From: Weeksellaceae bacterium | GTDB taxonomy: Bacteria; Bacteroidota; Bacteroidia; Flavobacteriales; Weeksellaceae | Reading direction: 5' to 3' | Length of the DNA: 64,000 nucleotides | Assembly (NCBI GenBank): GCA_949788275.1 | Contig: OX460916.1 | Coordinates: 2,046,001-2,110,000 of the forward strand | Shown here: piece by piece, positions 37,476 to 44,726 of the stretch | Numbering within the stretch: position 1 is the stretch's first letter | Layout of the letters: every line of letters starts with the position of its first letter | The notes under the pieces: generated by a model | Told to the model about the DNA's origin: nothing | What the model saw: only the letters and a program-made list of their open reading frames with translations | Databases searched by the model: none | Program-made: the position numbers and the translations under genes

Positions 37476-37924
37476 GAATCTCTCAGCATTTCTATATGCG
37501 GAATATCATCTTCCAGATATTCCTCAGACACTTGTTTAAACCCTAAATTACTGTAAAATCGTACTAAATAAGCCTGAGCACTGATCCGTATTTGAGCACC
37601 TATAAAATTAGCGTGAATTATTTCAATGGCATTTTCCATTAATTGTTTTCCTAAACTCATTCCACGAAAAGCTGGGTTTGAGATGACACGACCAATGGAA
37701 GCATCTGCATAAGATATGCCTGGTCCGAGAATACGTGCATAGGCTACTACGTTGCCATTAATTTCAGCCCAAAGATGAGAAGACACAAAATCTTTATCAT
37801 CCATATCTTGGTAAAAGCATTGTTGCTCTATTACAAATACATCCAAACGCAACTGAAGAATTTTATACAGTTCTTTTGGGGTAAGCTGTTCAAATGTTTT
37901 ATAATGCCAAATAACCTGTGTCAT
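37472..37924 (-). CDS. ElaA-like GNAT acetyltransferase
   Basis: A 150-residue GNAT-fold acetyltransferase. N-terminal LTPKELYKILQLRLDVFVIEQQC is characteristic of the ElaA subfamily, the acetyl-CoA loop is SNPAFRGMSLGKQLM, and the C-terminal RFYSNLGFKQVSEEYLEDDIPHIEML is the family end. The natural substrate is not known. It starts 2 bases after the SDR stop and overlaps the SGNH gene by 4, making a tight three-gene unit on the minus strand. Confidence 0.88.
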   Translation of the reverse strand: MTQVIWHYKTFEQLTPKELYKILQLRLDVFVIEQQCFYQDMDDKDFVSSHLWAEINGNVVAYARILGPGISYADASIGRVISNPAFRGMSLGKQLMENAIEIIHANFIGAQIRISAQAYLVRFYSNLGFKQVSEEYLEDDIPHIEMLRDS

Positions 37925-37926
37925 AA

Positions 37927-38724
37927 CTAATCTAATTTTGAATATTTTGCAATCATATTTTCAAAGGCTTTTTGTGGCAATAAACCTTTCAATGTTACAG
38001 AGAGTTTTTGTAAACGTTTGCCAATATAATAATGTGGTTTTAAATTGGTTTGATGAATCAGTCGATTAACGATGGGAATTAGATCTTCGGTCGGTGTTCC
38101 GTGTTCCACTTCCGCATCAATATCTTTCACCATGGAATCGAATCGCGCTTTATAAAAAGCAGAAACAAACGTTTTTACCCGACTTTCTGCGATATTGGTT
38201 TTAATATCACCAAAATTTAAGGTAGCAATTTCAACGCCCGAATGTCTATTTTCTAAACGCGCAGCTTCTGATAAGCGATCAATAGCACTTTTAGAGGCCG
38301 AATAATACCCTCTAAAAGGCAGGCCATTGTTACTTGCAATAGATGATACATTGAGAATATGTCCTGATTTTTGCTCGCGCATACAAGGTAAAACAGCTTG
38401 CATGGTAAACAAAGAACCGTACAAATTAACATTGAACAATTGTTCTATATCGGCTTTACTGGCATCTTCAACAGCACCCAACATACCAATTCCTGCATTG
38501 TTGATCAAGACATCGATTCGGCCTTGTTCTTTTAGAATAGATGCTATACTGGTTAACACATTCTCTTTCGATGAAACATCGGTTGCCAAGTGCTTGAACA
38601 TTTCTTGACCCTTCGCTGTCCGTGAAAGTCCATATACACAATGTCCTTGCGCATGAAAATAGTTGGCCAATGTTAAACCAACTCCCGAAGAAGAACCTGT
38701 AATGACAATAACTTTCGAACTCAT
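37927..38724 (-). CDS. Short-chain dehydrogenase/reductase (SDR)
   Basis: A 265-residue Rossmann-fold oxidoreductase. Cofactor loop TGSSSGVGLTLANY (GxxxGxG), NNAGIG at about 78-83, catalytic Ser in NVSSIASNNGLPFRG and the YSASK motif (Tyr-x-x-x-Lys) are all present. The Arg after the second beta strand (SRTAKG) suggests NADPH use. The start is ATG 38724; the TTG at 38748 lies within the promoter box TAGATTTG. Substrate is unknown; the gene heads the SDR-ElaA-SGNH unit. Confidence 0.9.
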   Translation of the reverse strand: MSSKVIVITGSSSGVGLTLANYFHAQGHCVYGLSRTAKGQEMFKHLATDVSSKENVLTSIASILKEQGRIDVLINNAGIGMLGAVEDASKADIEQLFNVNLYGSLFTMQAVLPCMREQKSGHILNVSSIASNNGLPFRGYYSASKSAIDRLSEAARLENRHSGVEIATLNFGDIKTNIAESRVKTFVSAFYKARFDSMVKDIDAEVEHGTPTEDLIPIVNRLIHQTNLKPHYYIGKRLQKLSVTLKGLLPQKAFENMIAKYSKLD

Positions 38725-38745
38725 TCTCGCTTTTTTAATTTTGAG

Positions 38746-38753
38746 CAAATCTA
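38746..38753 (-). promoter_or_regulatory. -7 box of the SDR-ElaA-SGNH unit
   Basis: Minus strand TAGATTTG matches TAnnTTTG exactly. It overlaps the earlier TTG start, so ATG 38724 with a leader of about 15 bases is preferred. Confidence 0.65.
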
Positions 38754-38877
38754 GGCATTTTCATAAGTTTATCGAAAGTAGAACCAAAAAATTAATGTTT
38801 TTTGGAAAAAAAAAGCGTAGAAAATATTTGACTTCAAACCACTTAAGTTTTTTGATGATTTTTTTTTGATTGCAACG

Positions 38878-38908
38878 TTTGCATTTATCAAAAACAACCC
38901 TATATTTG
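38878..38908 (+). promoter_or_regulatory. Promoter of the tRNA-Val array
   Basis: TTTG at 38878-38881 and TATATTTG at 38901-38908, separated by 19 bases: a perfect Bacteroidetes promoter. The predicted start is near 38915, about 13 bases before the first tRNA. Confidence 0.85.
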
Positions 38909-38927
38909 CAATCCAATTACAACACAA

Positions 38928-39002
38928 GGTCTCTTAGCTCAGTTGGTTCAGAGCATCTGCCTTACAAGCAGAGGGTCACTGGTTCGAATCCAGTAGGGAC
39001 CA
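38928..39002 (+). tRNA. tRNA-Val (anticodon TAC), copy 1
   Basis: A 75-base cloverleaf: acceptor GGTCTCT/AGGGACC, D arm GCTC/GAGC, anticodon arm TCTGC-CTTACAA-GCAGA with TAC at the anticodon, TPsiC arm ACTGG-TTCGAAT-CCAGT. The discriminator is A and CCA is not encoded. It differs from the other four copies at acceptor pair 3-70 (T-A in place of G-C), a compensated double change. Confidence 0.97.
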
Positions 39003-39045
39003 CTTCAAAAGACAAAAAGAAGTCTTTCCAAAAAATCTCTTTATG

Positions 39046-39120
39046 GGGCTCTTAGCTCAGTTGGTTCAGAGCATCTGCCTTACAAGCAGAGGGTCACTGG
39101 TTCGAATCCAGTAGGGCCCA
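39046..39120 (+). tRNA. tRNA-Val (anticodon TAC), copy 2
   Basis: Acceptor stem GGGCTCT/AGGGCCC, otherwise identical to copy 1; 75 bases, discriminator A, no encoded CCA. Confidence 0.97.
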
Positions 39121-39163
39121 CTTTAAAAGACAGAAAGAAGTCTTTCCAAAAAATCTCTTTATG

Positions 39164-39238
39164 GGGCTCTTAGCTCAGTTGGTTCAGAGCATCTGCCTTA
39201 CAAGCAGAGGGTCACTGGTTCGAATCCAGTAGGGCCCA
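39164..39238 (+). tRNA. tRNA-Val (anticodon TAC), copy 3
   Basis: Identical to copy 2, with the same 43-base spacer in front apart from two base changes. Confidence 0.97.
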
Positions 39239-39281
39239 CTTTAAAAGACAGAAAGAAGTCTTTCCAAAAAATCTCTTTATG

Positions 39282-39356
39282 GGGCTCTTAGCTCAGTTGG
39301 TTCAGAGCATCTGCCTTACAAGCAGAGGGTCACTGGTTCGAATCCAGTAGGGCCCA
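39282..39356 (+). tRNA. tRNA-Val (anticodon TAC), copy 4
   Basis: Identical to copies 2 and 3; 118-base unit period. Confidence 0.97.
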
Positions 39357-39399
39357 CTTTAAAAGACAGAAAGAAGTCTTTCCAAAAAATCTCTTTATG

Positions 39400-39474
39400 G
39401 GGCTCTTAGCTCAGTTGGTTCAGAGCATCTGCCTTACAAGCAGAGGGTCACTGGTTCGAATCCAGTAGGGCCCA
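39400..39474 (+). tRNA. tRNA-Val (anticodon TAC), copy 5
   Basis: Identical to copies 2-4; followed at once by the array's terminator. Confidence 0.97.
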
Positions 39475-39481
39475 CTTTAAA

Positions 39482-39512
39482 AAAACCGCAAGAAATTCTT
39501 GCGGTTTTTTTT
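39482..39512 (+). terminator. Terminator of the tRNA-Val array
   Basis: CCGCAAGAA (39486-39494) pairs with TTCTTGCGG (39496-39504), extended by A/T pairs, then eight T. Confidence 0.9.
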
Positions 39513-39832
39513 GTTTAGCGCTATAATCTTAGAAAACGTAAAACATCTCCATAAGCCCACTGTAAGTAGAAATAAAGACATTTACTTCAAGCATTCAACA
39601 TTCACACCACCACAATTACTCCACCTTAAATCCTTCCAAAAACGTTCTTACGCATTGGTCGAAGACTATTCATCATTTAAAACCTCCTTACACTTCGAGC
39701 ATCTTCGTAAGTACACTCTTAGGAAAGATAAGGACCTAATTTCAAAAAACAGAATGGGTAAGGATTAAATTCGAAGACCTCAAACCCGAAATAATTCTCT
39801 ATTTAACTCCCTTTGAAAAAAGTAATGAGCAT
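39513..39832. other. Intergenic stretch without recognised features
   Basis: About 320 bases between the tRNA terminator and the lspA terminator. A reading frame crosses it (39499-39768) but begins inside the terminator hairpin, has no promoter or ribosome site, and its composition (many Lys, His, Ser, Phe) looks random. I see no repeat copy or RNA here. Confidence 0.5.
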
Positions 39833-39862
39833 AAAAAAGGGCCATTCGTTTGAATGGCCCTT
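39833..39862 (-). terminator. Terminator of the ileS-lspA unit
   Basis: On the minus strand AAGGGCCATTC, loop AAAC, GAATGGCCCTT followed by TTTT; 5 bases after the lspA stop codon. Confidence 0.9.
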
Positions 39863-39867
39863 GTATT

Positions 39868-40512
39868 TTAAAATTTAATTTGTCTTCCATCATTTGTGGT
39901 AAACGCTTTTTTCCTGAATAAGAATAAGCAAATACCGCCGATTGATATTGCTGTATCAGCAACATTAAAAACGGGTTGGAAAAATTTAAAGTGATTTCCG
40001 CCAATAATCGGCATCCAATCGGGCCAGTTGAACTCAACCAACGGAAAGTAAAGCATGTCGACCACACAACCTGTGAGGAAGCCAGAATACCCCTGAAAGT
40101 TAGCTTCTGAGACTCCACCATAACCAATCCAGCTTTGTAAGCCTTCATTCCAGGTGGTTCCCGTATTGAAAATGGCACCATAAAACACACAATCAATTAC
40201 GTTTCCTATTGCTCCTGCGAGCACGAATGCGACAGGGATAATAAAGTAGTTGTTGGATATTTTTCTAGACCATTGAAAGATATAGTAAATAATTCCAGTG
40301 ATTAAAAAGACTCTTAAAATTGTCAAAATAATCTTTCCTGTTACTCCGCCAAACTCCATTCCATACGCCATACCTGGATTTTCCACGAAGGCGATTTTGA
40401 ACCAACTAAACACCTCTACATCTTCACCGAGGTAAAAATTTGTTTTGACGTAAAACTTTGAAATTTGGTCAATGAGTAAAATTAAAAAGGAAATAATAAA
40501 AACTTTTTTCAA
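39868..40512 (-). CDS. lspA: Lipoprotein signal peptidase
   Basis: LspA cuts prolipoprotein signal peptides before the lipidated cysteine, in the inner membrane. The 214-residue protein has four transmembrane helices, with the catalytic aspartates in GNVIDCVFYG and FNVADTAIS. The N-terminal LLIDQISKFYVK matches the family's DQ motif. It is longer than E. coli LspA (164) because of an insertion between the two catalytic Asp regions (about 115-160), which is usual in Bacteroidetes. It follows the DksA-like gene by 9 bases. Confidence 0.95.
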   Translation of the reverse strand: MKKVFIISFLILLIDQISKFYVKTNFYLGEDVEVFSWFKIAFVENPGMAYGMEFGGVTGKIILTILRVFLITGIIYYIFQWSRKISNNYFIIPVAFVLAGAIGNVIDCVFYGAIFNTGTTWNEGLQSWIGYGGVSEANFQGYSGFLTGCVVDMLYFPLVEFNWPDWMPIIGGNHFKFFQPVFNVADTAISIGGICLFLFRKKAFTTNDGRQIKF

Positions 40513-40521
40513 AACACCAAT

Positions 40522-40902
40522 TTATCGTTGCTTATTCTTTGCTTCAATACTCAAAGTAGCATGTGGCACTAATTTCAAGCGTTCAGGATTGATTAATTTC
40601 CCGGTTACACGACAAATCCCGTAGGTTTTGTTTTCAATACGTGTTAAGGCATTGTGTAAGTCGCGGATAAATTTTTCCTGGCGAGAAGCTAATTGTGCGT
40701 TCTGCTCTTTTGACATGGTTTCTGAACCTTCTTCGAATGCTTTAAACGTAGGGGACGTATCATCAGTCCCATTCGTTCTATTATTCATAAATGTCTCTCT
40801 GATTAGTTCTAAGTCGCGAACGGCTTGATCTAATTTCTCTTGGATGATTGCTCTAAATCCCGCCAATTCTGCGTCAGAATATCTAATTTTTTCTTCAGTC
40901 AT
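40522..40902 (-). CDS. DksA/TraR-like protein with incomplete zinc site
   Basis: A 126-residue protein with the helical N-terminal coil and the C-terminal ICRVTGKLINPERL block of DksA/TraR proteins, which bind RNA polymerase's secondary channel. Only one of the four usual cysteines remains (CRVTG for CxxCG, no second CxxC), so no zinc can be bound in the normal way. Acidic residues at the coil tip expected of DksA are not obvious. Similar genes between ileS and lspA are common in Flavobacteriia, so it is probably functional in a modified form. Confidence 0.85.
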   Translation of the reverse strand: MTEEKIRYSDAELAGFRAIIQEKLDQAVRDLELIRETFMNNRTNGTDDTSPTFKAFEEGSETMSKEQNAQLASRQEKFIRDLHNALTRIENKTYGICRVTGKLINPERLKLVPHATLSIEAKNKQR

Positions 40903-40906
40903 ACTC

Positions 40907-43900
40907 TTATAGTTTAAGGATTGATATTTCAGTCTCTAAATCATTAATCTCGATGATTGTTCCGTCTGTTAGCTGATCTTGCATCACCAGTTCTTCGGTT
41001 AATGTTTCTGAACAGATGTAAGCTTTATTGGCTTGAACAGCATTTTGAAACAGGTCATCATTTTTTAAAATTAATTTTATTTTATCGGTAACTTCTAAGC
41101 CTTTCTCTTTACGAAGATTTTGAATACGATTAACTAACTCTCGAGCGATCCCTTCATTGATTAACGCATCGGTTAATTGAAGATCAAGGGCTACGGTTAA
41201 ACTAGCGTTTGAAGCGACAGTCCAGCCAGGTATATCCTTCGTTGCTATCTCGAAATCTTCGGCAGATAAAGATAAACTATTGCCATCAATAACCAAATCT
41301 ATTTTTCCGTTACGCTCTAATTTAACAATATCTTCATTTGATAACTTAGCGGTAGCAGTAGAAATGGCTTTCATCTCTTTGCCATACTTAGGGCCAAGTG
41401 TTTTAAAGTTAGGCTTAATCGACTTCACTAAGATGTCTGAAGCCTCTTCATTGGTCAACAATTGGATCTCTTTTACATTGACCTCTTGTTTTAGTAATTC
41501 AACAACGGCTTGAAGTTTATCTTTCATACGGTCGTTTAATACCGGAATAATTACTTTTTGCAAAGGTTGACGTACCCGCATATCGCTTAATTTACGAAGA
41601 GACAAAATCATGCTTGTCGCCGTTTGCGCTAAACGCGTTTGCTCTTGCAATTCTTCATTGATAATGGCTTCGTCTACTTGTGGAAATAAAGCTAAGTGAA
41701 CAGACTCTACGGCTTGCTTACCAGAAGCATCGTTTAAATCTTTAAATAAACGATCCATAAAGAAAGGAGCGATTGGAGAACCAAGGATAGCCACTGTTTC
41801 TAAAACGGTGTACAATGTTTGGTAAGCCCCAATTTTATCGTTAGAGTACTCCCCTTTCCAAAAACGTCTTCTGCTTAAACGAATATGCCAATTGGATAAA
41901 TTATCCATCACAAATTCTTGAATAGCACGAGCGGCTTTGGTTGGTTCGTATTCGGTATACAATTGATCGACCGTTTTAACCAACGTATTTAATTCCGATA
42001 AAATCCATTGATCTAATTCAGCACGTTCGCTTACGGGGATTTCTTTTTCTTGAAATGTAAATCCATCGACATTCGCGTATAAAGCGAAAAATGAGTATGT
42101 GTTGTACAATGTTCCGAAAAACTTACGTTTCACCTCATCCATTCCGGCAAGGTCAAATTTTAAATTTTCCCACGGTTGGGCATTGGCAATCATATACCAA
42201 CGCGTAACATCAGGGCCGTAGGTGGCTAATGTTTCGAAAGGATCAACTGCGTTACCCCAACGTTTCGACATTTTTTGGCCATTTTTATCCAGCACTAAAC
42301 CATTTGATACGACGTTTTTATAAGCCACCTTATCAAAAACAAGTGTACTAATGGCGTGTAAAGTATAGAACCAACCACGTGTTTGATCGACTCCTTCGGC
42401 GATAAAATCGGCAGGGAACATGGTTCCATCATCGATTAAAGCTTTGTTCTCGAATGGGTAATGCACTTGTGCATAAGGCATAGCCCCCGAATCGAACCAC
42501 ACATCGATTAAATCGGCTTCGCGTTTCATCGGTTTACCGGAAGGCGAAACCAAGGTAATATCATCGACGATATTTTTATGCAGATCGATTAAATCGTAAT
42601 TATCCTCGCTCATGTTTCCTACTTCGAATCCAGCAAATGGATTTTCTGTTTGAACACCCGCTTCCATGGCTTTTTGAATCTCAGCGACTAACTCTTCAAC
42701 CGAGCCAACGATAATTTCTTCATCGCCTTCTTCGGTGCGCCAAATTGGCAACGGGATACCCCAGTAACGCGAGCGTGATAAATTCCAGTCATTGGCATTT
42801 TCAAGCCAATTTCCGAAACGACCTTCCCCAGTTGCTTTGGGTTTCCAATTGATTCCTTTGTTTAGTTCGGTCATCCGATCGCGAACATCGGTCACTTTGA
42901 TAAACCAAGAATCCAACGGGTAGTATAGAATAGGTTTATCTGTACGCCAACAATGTGGGTAACTGTGTTTATACTTTTCGACTTTGAAGGCACGGTTTTG
43001 CTCTTTTAGGGCAATGGCTATTTCAACATCCACAGAACGTTCGGGTGCTTCACCGTCTTCATAATATTCATTTTTCACGTATTTCCCTCCATAACCTTCT
43101 GGAAGGCTAGGAACGAAGCGACCTTTTAAATCGACTAGAGGAACTGGGTTTCCATGCTCATCTAAAATCAACATAGGAGGAACACCAGCTTCTTTGGCTA
43201 CTTTTGCATCATCTGCACCAAATGTTGGAGCGGTGTGTACAATCCCCGTACCATCTTCGGTGGTCACGAAATCACCTGGAATTACTTGAAATGCGTCTTC
43301 GGCATTTTCAAAAGGTAAAGCCCATGGCAATAATTGTTCGTAACGAGTTCCGACCAATTCAGATCCTTTGTATTCGGCCAAGATTTGGAAAGGAATTTCT
43401 TTCGCACCTGGTGTATAATTGGTTAAGTCTTCCGAGTTTTCTACGCTAACATAGGGTTTACCAAATTGCTTAGCGACCAATGGCTTTCCTAAGATTACCT
43501 TGATGGGTTCGAACGTATATTGGTTATAGGTTTCTACCAATACGTAATCTATGGCTGGTCCTACGGTTAAAGCCGTATTAGAAGGCAGCGTCCATGGTGT
43601 GGTTGTCCAAGCTAAGAAAAAGACATCACCGGCGATTTCTTTCAGTAAATCGGAAGAATCTTTAATCGCTTTGAATTGAGCCACAATCGTGGTATCGGTT
43701 ACGTCCTGATACGCACCGGGTTGATTGATTTCGTGAGAAGACAGACCCGTACCAGCTTTAGGTGAATAAGGCTGAATGGTGTAACCTTTGTACATTAAAT
43801 CTTTGTTATAGATTTGTTTTAAAAGCCACCAAACCGATTCCATATATTTTGGTTTATAGGTAATGTATGGATCATCCATATCGACCCAATACCCCATTTT

Positions 43901-44317
43901 TTCGGTTAAGTCATTCCATAAATCGGTGTAACGCATCACAGTGCGTTTACAAGCCTCGTTATATTCCGTAATCGAAATTTTTGTACCGATATCATCCTTG
44001 GTAATCCCCAATTCTTTTTCAGTTCCTAATTCAACCGGCAATCCATGGGTATCCCATCCTGCTTTACGGAAAACTTGTTTTCCTTTCAGGGTTTGGTAAC
44101 GGCAAAAAATATCTTTAATAGAACGCGCTAATACATGGTGTATTCCTGGTTTTCCGTTCGCAGAAGGAGGACCTTCATAGAAAACATACGAAGCATTTCC
44201 TTCACGAGAAGTAATACTTTTTTCAAACACATTTTGTTGTTTCCACTCCTCTAACGTGTTTGACGCAACTTGAACCAAGTCCAAGTTTTTGTATTCTTTA
44301 AATTTATTTGCCATCAA
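40907..44317 (-). CDS. ileS: Isoleucyl-tRNA synthetase, IleRS2-like
   Basis: A 1136-residue class I synthetase charging tRNA-Ile; longer than E. coli IleS (938), matching the IleRS2 type. The signature after ANG reads GIHH (residues 58-61) where E. coli has HIGH, a GxHH swap reported for IleRS2 enzymes with very strong mupirocin resistance. The KMSKR loop is intact (GQKMSKRWGN), and the editing domain (around 240-400) includes TTPWTLPSNTALTVG. No C-terminal zinc cysteines are seen. Start at 44317 or the next codon. The gene heads the ileS-DksA-like-lspA unit. Confidence 0.97.
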   Translation of the reverse strand: MMANKFKEYKNLDLVQVASNTLEEWKQQNVFEKSITSREGNASYVFYEGPPSANGKPGIHHVLARSIKDIFCRYQTLKGKQVFRKAGWDTHGLPVELGTEKELGITKDDIGTKISITEYNEACKRTVMRYTDLWNDLTEKMGYWVDMDDPYITYKPKYMESVWWLLKQIYNKDLMYKGYTIQPYSPKAGTGLSSHEINQPGAYQDVTDTTIVAQFKAIKDSSDLLKEIAGDVFFLAWTTTPWTLPSNTALTVGPAIDYVLVETYNQYTFEPIKVILGKPLVAKQFGKPYVSVENSEDLTNYTPGAKEIPFQILAEYKGSELVGTRYEQLLPWALPFENAEDAFQVIPGDFVTTEDGTGIVHTAPTFGADDAKVAKEAGVPPMLILDEHGNPVPLVDLKGRFVPSLPEGYGGKYVKNEYYEDGEAPERSVDVEIAIALKEQNRAFKVEKYKHSYPHCWRTDKPILYYPLDSWFIKVTDVRDRMTELNKGINWKPKATGEGRFGNWLENANDWNLSRSRYWGIPLPIWRTEEGDEEIIVGSVEELVAEIQKAMEAGVQTENPFAGFEVGNMSEDNYDLIDLHKNIVDDITLVSPSGKPMKREADLIDVWFDSGAMPYAQVHYPFENKALIDDGTMFPADFIAEGVDQTRGWFYTLHAISTLVFDKVAYKNVVSNGLVLDKNGQKMSKRWGNAVDPFETLATYGPDVTRWYMIANAQPWENLKFDLAGMDEVKRKFFGTLYNTYSFFALYANVDGFTFQEKEIPVSERAELDQWILSELNTLVKTVDQLYTEYEPTKAARAIQEFVMDNLSNWHIRLSRRRFWKGEYSNDKIGAYQTLYTVLETVAILGSPIAPFFMDRLFKDLNDASGKQAVESVHLALFPQVDEAIINEELQEQTRLAQTATSMILSLRKLSDMRVRQPLQKVIIPVLNDRMKDKLQAVVELLKQEVNVKEIQLLTNEEASDILVKSIKPNFKTLGPKYGKEMKAISTATAKLSNEDIVKLERNGKIDLVIDGNSLSLSAEDFEIATKDIPGWTVASNASLTVALDLQLTDALINEGIARELVNRIQNLRKEKGLEVTDKIKLILKNDDLFQNAVQANKAYICSETLTEELVMQDQLTDGTIIEINDLETEISILKL

Positions 44318-44349
44318 TTTTTCTTTATTTCATTCTATATCAAGGAGTG

Positions 44350-44357
44350 CGAATATA
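44350..44357 (-). promoter_or_regulatory. -7 box of ileS (TTCG variant)
   Basis: Minus strand TATATTCG differs from TAnnTTTG at one base. It is 32 bases before the ileS start, and the same TTCG variant precedes putP and the GT117 gene. Confidence 0.45.
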
Positions 44358-44486
44358 AGAAAAATTACGCTTTGTATCTCCCTGAATGAACAATTTTCTA
44401 TCATGTTCTAAGCAAAATAGAACAATCGGTGAAACATGAGCAAACAGCCTGAGGGAACACTCATTAACACTTGTGAAGCACCAAAG

Positions 44487-44532
44487 GCCTTTCCAGCTAT
44501 AGGTTCTAAGTCGAACCTATAGCTGGAAAGGC
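44487..44532. repeat. Perfect 20-bp inverted repeat at the 3' end of copy B
   Basis: GCCTTTCCAGCTATAGGTTC (44487-44506), 6-base loop, exact complement (44513-44532). It lies 3 bases beyond the GGCGC arm of copy B, the same place as the hairpins beside A2 and C, but the sequence is unrelated to those. Confidence 0.85.
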
Positions 44533-44535
44533 TTT

Positions 44536-44644
44536 GCGCCAAGGATAGGAGCGATATCCTTTGCTGCACACCCCTATGCTGATTTTTGTAGGCATTTGAT
44601 GCAGCAAAGATTTAGCGGATAGCCTGACCCGTAGGGTGGCGCCC
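44536..44644 (-). repeat. Structured intergenic repeat, copy B
   Basis: On the minus strand it begins GGGCGCC and ends TTGGCGC (outer stem). Mini-hairpin CCC-TAC-GGG, then CAGGCTATCCGCTAAATC, apical stem TTTGCTGCA/TGCAGCAAA around a ~30-base loop, and GGATATCGCTCCTATCCTT. It lies between ileS and the DUF4836 gene with no coding sequence of its own. Confidence 0.85.
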
Positions 44645-44726
44645 AGATAAAAAAGTTTTAATTTGAAAGGAATTAACGATGCGGTTTTAAAGGATTTCGT
44701 AAATTCGTTGCTAAACACCTGCTTTT

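Larger units (their letters stand above)
38928..39474 (+). repeat. Tandem array of five tRNA-Val genes, 118-base period
   Basis: Each unit is one 75-base tRNA plus a 43-base spacer. Every spacer contains AAAAGAC and GTCTTT, which can form a short hairpin between tRNAs and may help processing of the single precursor. The spacers are nearly identical, so the array arose by recent tandem duplication. Confidence 0.95.

Noticed and set aside
38928-39474. CRISPR-like direct repeats
   Set aside because: The repeated unit is a full tRNA-Val gene and the spacers are near identical, not unique.
39499-39768. 89-codon frame after the tRNA array
   Set aside because: Begins inside the terminator hairpin and has no promoter, ribosome site or protein-like pattern.
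44506-44718. Minus-strand reading frame of 70 codons upstream of the DUF4836 gene
   Set aside because: It runs through repeat copy B and its hairpin. A similar peptide pattern (YRSYPWRK) appears in the frame at 60332-60706 only because both cross copies of the same repeat.
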